Shown here: one piece after another, positions 63,103 through 64,000 of the stretch | Layout: each line of letters begins with the position of its first letter | Numbering within the stretch: position 1 is the stretch's first letter | NCBI GenBank assembly: GCA_964342385.1 | Contig: CAYFGP010000014.1 | Location: 1-64,000 of the forward strand | DNA from: Oceanospirillum sp964342385 | Lineage (GTDB): Bacteria; Pseudomonadota; Gammaproteobacteria; Pseudomonadales; Halomonadaceae | Reading direction: 5' to 3' | Length of the DNA stretch: 64,000 nt | Program-made: the position numbers and the translations under genes | The notes under the pieces: generated by a model | What the model was told of the DNA's origin: nothing | Seen by the model: the letters and a program-made list of their open reading frames with translations, nothing else | Database searches by the model: none

Positions 63103-63254
63103 AGTTGCATGACAATAATAATACGTCAAAGTGCTTAGTATTGATTTCGGGGCTTTGTACGCCAACTGTCCTTTAAAGATAAGCTTTTGGCATGTCAGGA
63201 CAGCTGGCAAAAATGTGATGAACAATCAGAAGGAGAAGAGTCGGACTGGAAAGA

Positions 63255-63725
63255 TTACTGGTATTTTGCCGAAGTAATAAACTCTTCGAATGTCTCGCAC
63301 CAGACAATAACACTGGTGTAATTGGTTGGATCGATACTTTCTGGCACTGAGACAACAAAGTTCTCAAAGGTTTTCACATCACCCACTTGTACCATCTTGC
63401 TTTTCAAGCGGAGAAAGTCGGCTTCTGTTTCAACATAACTCGGAGATAGATACAGCTTGTAGTCTGGCCCAGGAGCCAGTTCTCCCATCAATGAGATAGC
63501 ATTTTTACCAATAGAGACCTGACCTTCACCCCAATGAAAGGTATCGCTATCCTGAAGATCACGTCGGAATTGTGCTGTAAAAATAGCATTTTGATCAACC
63601 TGCTGAACCTCTGACACCGTTGGTGCTGGTGGGGCAGTTAAGATCGGCAATGCATAGATGCCAGCGGCAAAGCCAACAGCAAGCATGAGACAATGAGTAA
63701 TCACAAGAAAAACAAATCTATCCAT
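63255..63725 (-). CDS. membrane-anchored DM13-domain protein
   Basis: A 156-residue protein. An N-terminal membrane anchor (about residues 5-28) is followed by a DM13 domain (RRDLQDSDTFHWGEGQVSIG to the C-terminus). The typical end VIVWCETFEEFITSAKYQ includes the Cys proposed to take part in redox reactions. I chose the ATG at 63725, which has AGGA six bases before it. It probably acts in the periplasm. It is a lone gene. Confidence 0.85.
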   Translation of the reverse strand: MDRFVFLVITHCLMLAVGFAAGIYALPILTAPPAPTVSEVQQVDQNAIFTAQFRRDLQDSDTFHWGEGQVSIGKNAISLMGELAPGPDYKLYLSPSYVETEADFLRLKSKMVQVGDVKTFENFVVSVPESIDPTNYTSVIVWCETFEEFITSAKYQ

Positions 63726-63915
63726 AATCGGTCCTGCAGTGTTTTTAAAGGTTATGCATAGCAAAATAAAAGTCTTTTACCATGCATAAGATATAGCTGA
63801 TAAAGCGCCGCTTTGTTGTTTAATTGCGGCTTTTTTGCAATTTTTGCTTTAAACCCCACTATTCTTTAACCATAACCTCACAATACAAAGGGTTGCCACC
63901 TTTACTGGAGGCATT

Positions 63916-64000
63916 ATGGGTAAAGAAATAGCTGAAAATGGTTTTAGTTCAGATAGTTATCGACAGTTTGAACAAAAACTTCAATCAAATCTGTTGGCCT
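63916..64000 (+). CDS. start of an unidentified gene, cut by window edge
   Basis: The ATG at 63916 follows a GGAGG site. The 28 visible residues (MGKEIAENGFSSDSYRQFEQ onward) have no stop. They resemble N-termini of some glutamate-cysteine ligase-like proteins, but too little is visible to claim it. Confidence 0.55.
   Translation, partial: MGKEIAENGFSSDSYRQFEQKLQSNLLA

Noticed and set aside
63800..63840. Terminator near 63805-63836
   Set aside because: The stem is only about five base pairs (GCCGC/GCGGC) with a long loop; it could work but I did not consider it secure.

Overview
The window is a bacterial chromosome segment of about 64 kb, densely coded on both strands. It most likely comes from a marine gammaproteobacterium of Oceanospirillales-like type. 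That placement is an inference from YbiT, MiaE, YidD, SufE, ZnuABC, a YfhM/PbpC pair and an H-NOX with a hybrid kinase. I saw no rRNA, tRNA, CRISPR array, insertion sequence with transposase, or prophage.

Layout. 1-3.2 kb: a sensor kinase, next to a broken response-regulator start at the window edge, two small envelope proteins and a truncated DUF2306 gene. 3.2-10.7 kb: an overlapping operon of a thioester alpha-2-macroglobulin lipoprotein and penicillin-binding protein 1C. 10.8-13.4 kb: a dCMP-deaminase-like enzyme, then SoxR divergent from an MFS transporter, with a near-perfect SoxR operator between them. 13.5-20.4 kb: a membrane coiled-coil protein, an EamA transporter with an old yellow enzyme, a secreted zinc protease, MsrC and two orphan binding proteins. 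20.5-31.4 kb: signalling genes (a soluble chemoreceptor with a CZB domain, H-NOX with hybrid kinase, a GGDEF-EAL protein), an M50 protease and a RecQ helicase. 31.4-44 kb: an aminotransferase, a binding protein, YbiT, a pseudouridine synthase, a LysE exporter, a DUF2161 nuclease-fold protein, a MITE-like element, a KfrA-like coiled-coil protein divergent from a tyrosine recombinase, an M20 hydrolase and SufE. 44-50.2 kb: the overlapping yidD-DUF1289-miaE operon, hisI, znuACB and a tandem QueD-like protein. 50.2-55 kb: an accessory-looking stretch with an Mrr-like nuclease/ImmA-type peptidase fusion, a patatin/cPLA2-like hydrolase, a CatB-type acetyltransferase and an orphan ParD-like antitoxin. 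55.2-64 kb: a DUF1800/DUF1501 export pair, a membrane class III cyclase, an aldehyde dehydrogenase/TetR operon with a NemR-like operator, a DM13 protein and the start of one more gene.

The most unusual signal is non-coding. Three intergenic segments of exactly 95 bp (11385-11479 +, 16966-17060 +, 24886-24980 -) align without gaps. In the same register they share an outer stem and an inner hairpin, with compensatory base changes. I regard this as an unrecognised structured repeat or RNA family. Other candidates are a 249-bp nested inverted-repeat element that begins on the stop codon of its neighbour, the nuclease-peptidase fusion, and a QueD paralogue next to the zinc-uptake operon.
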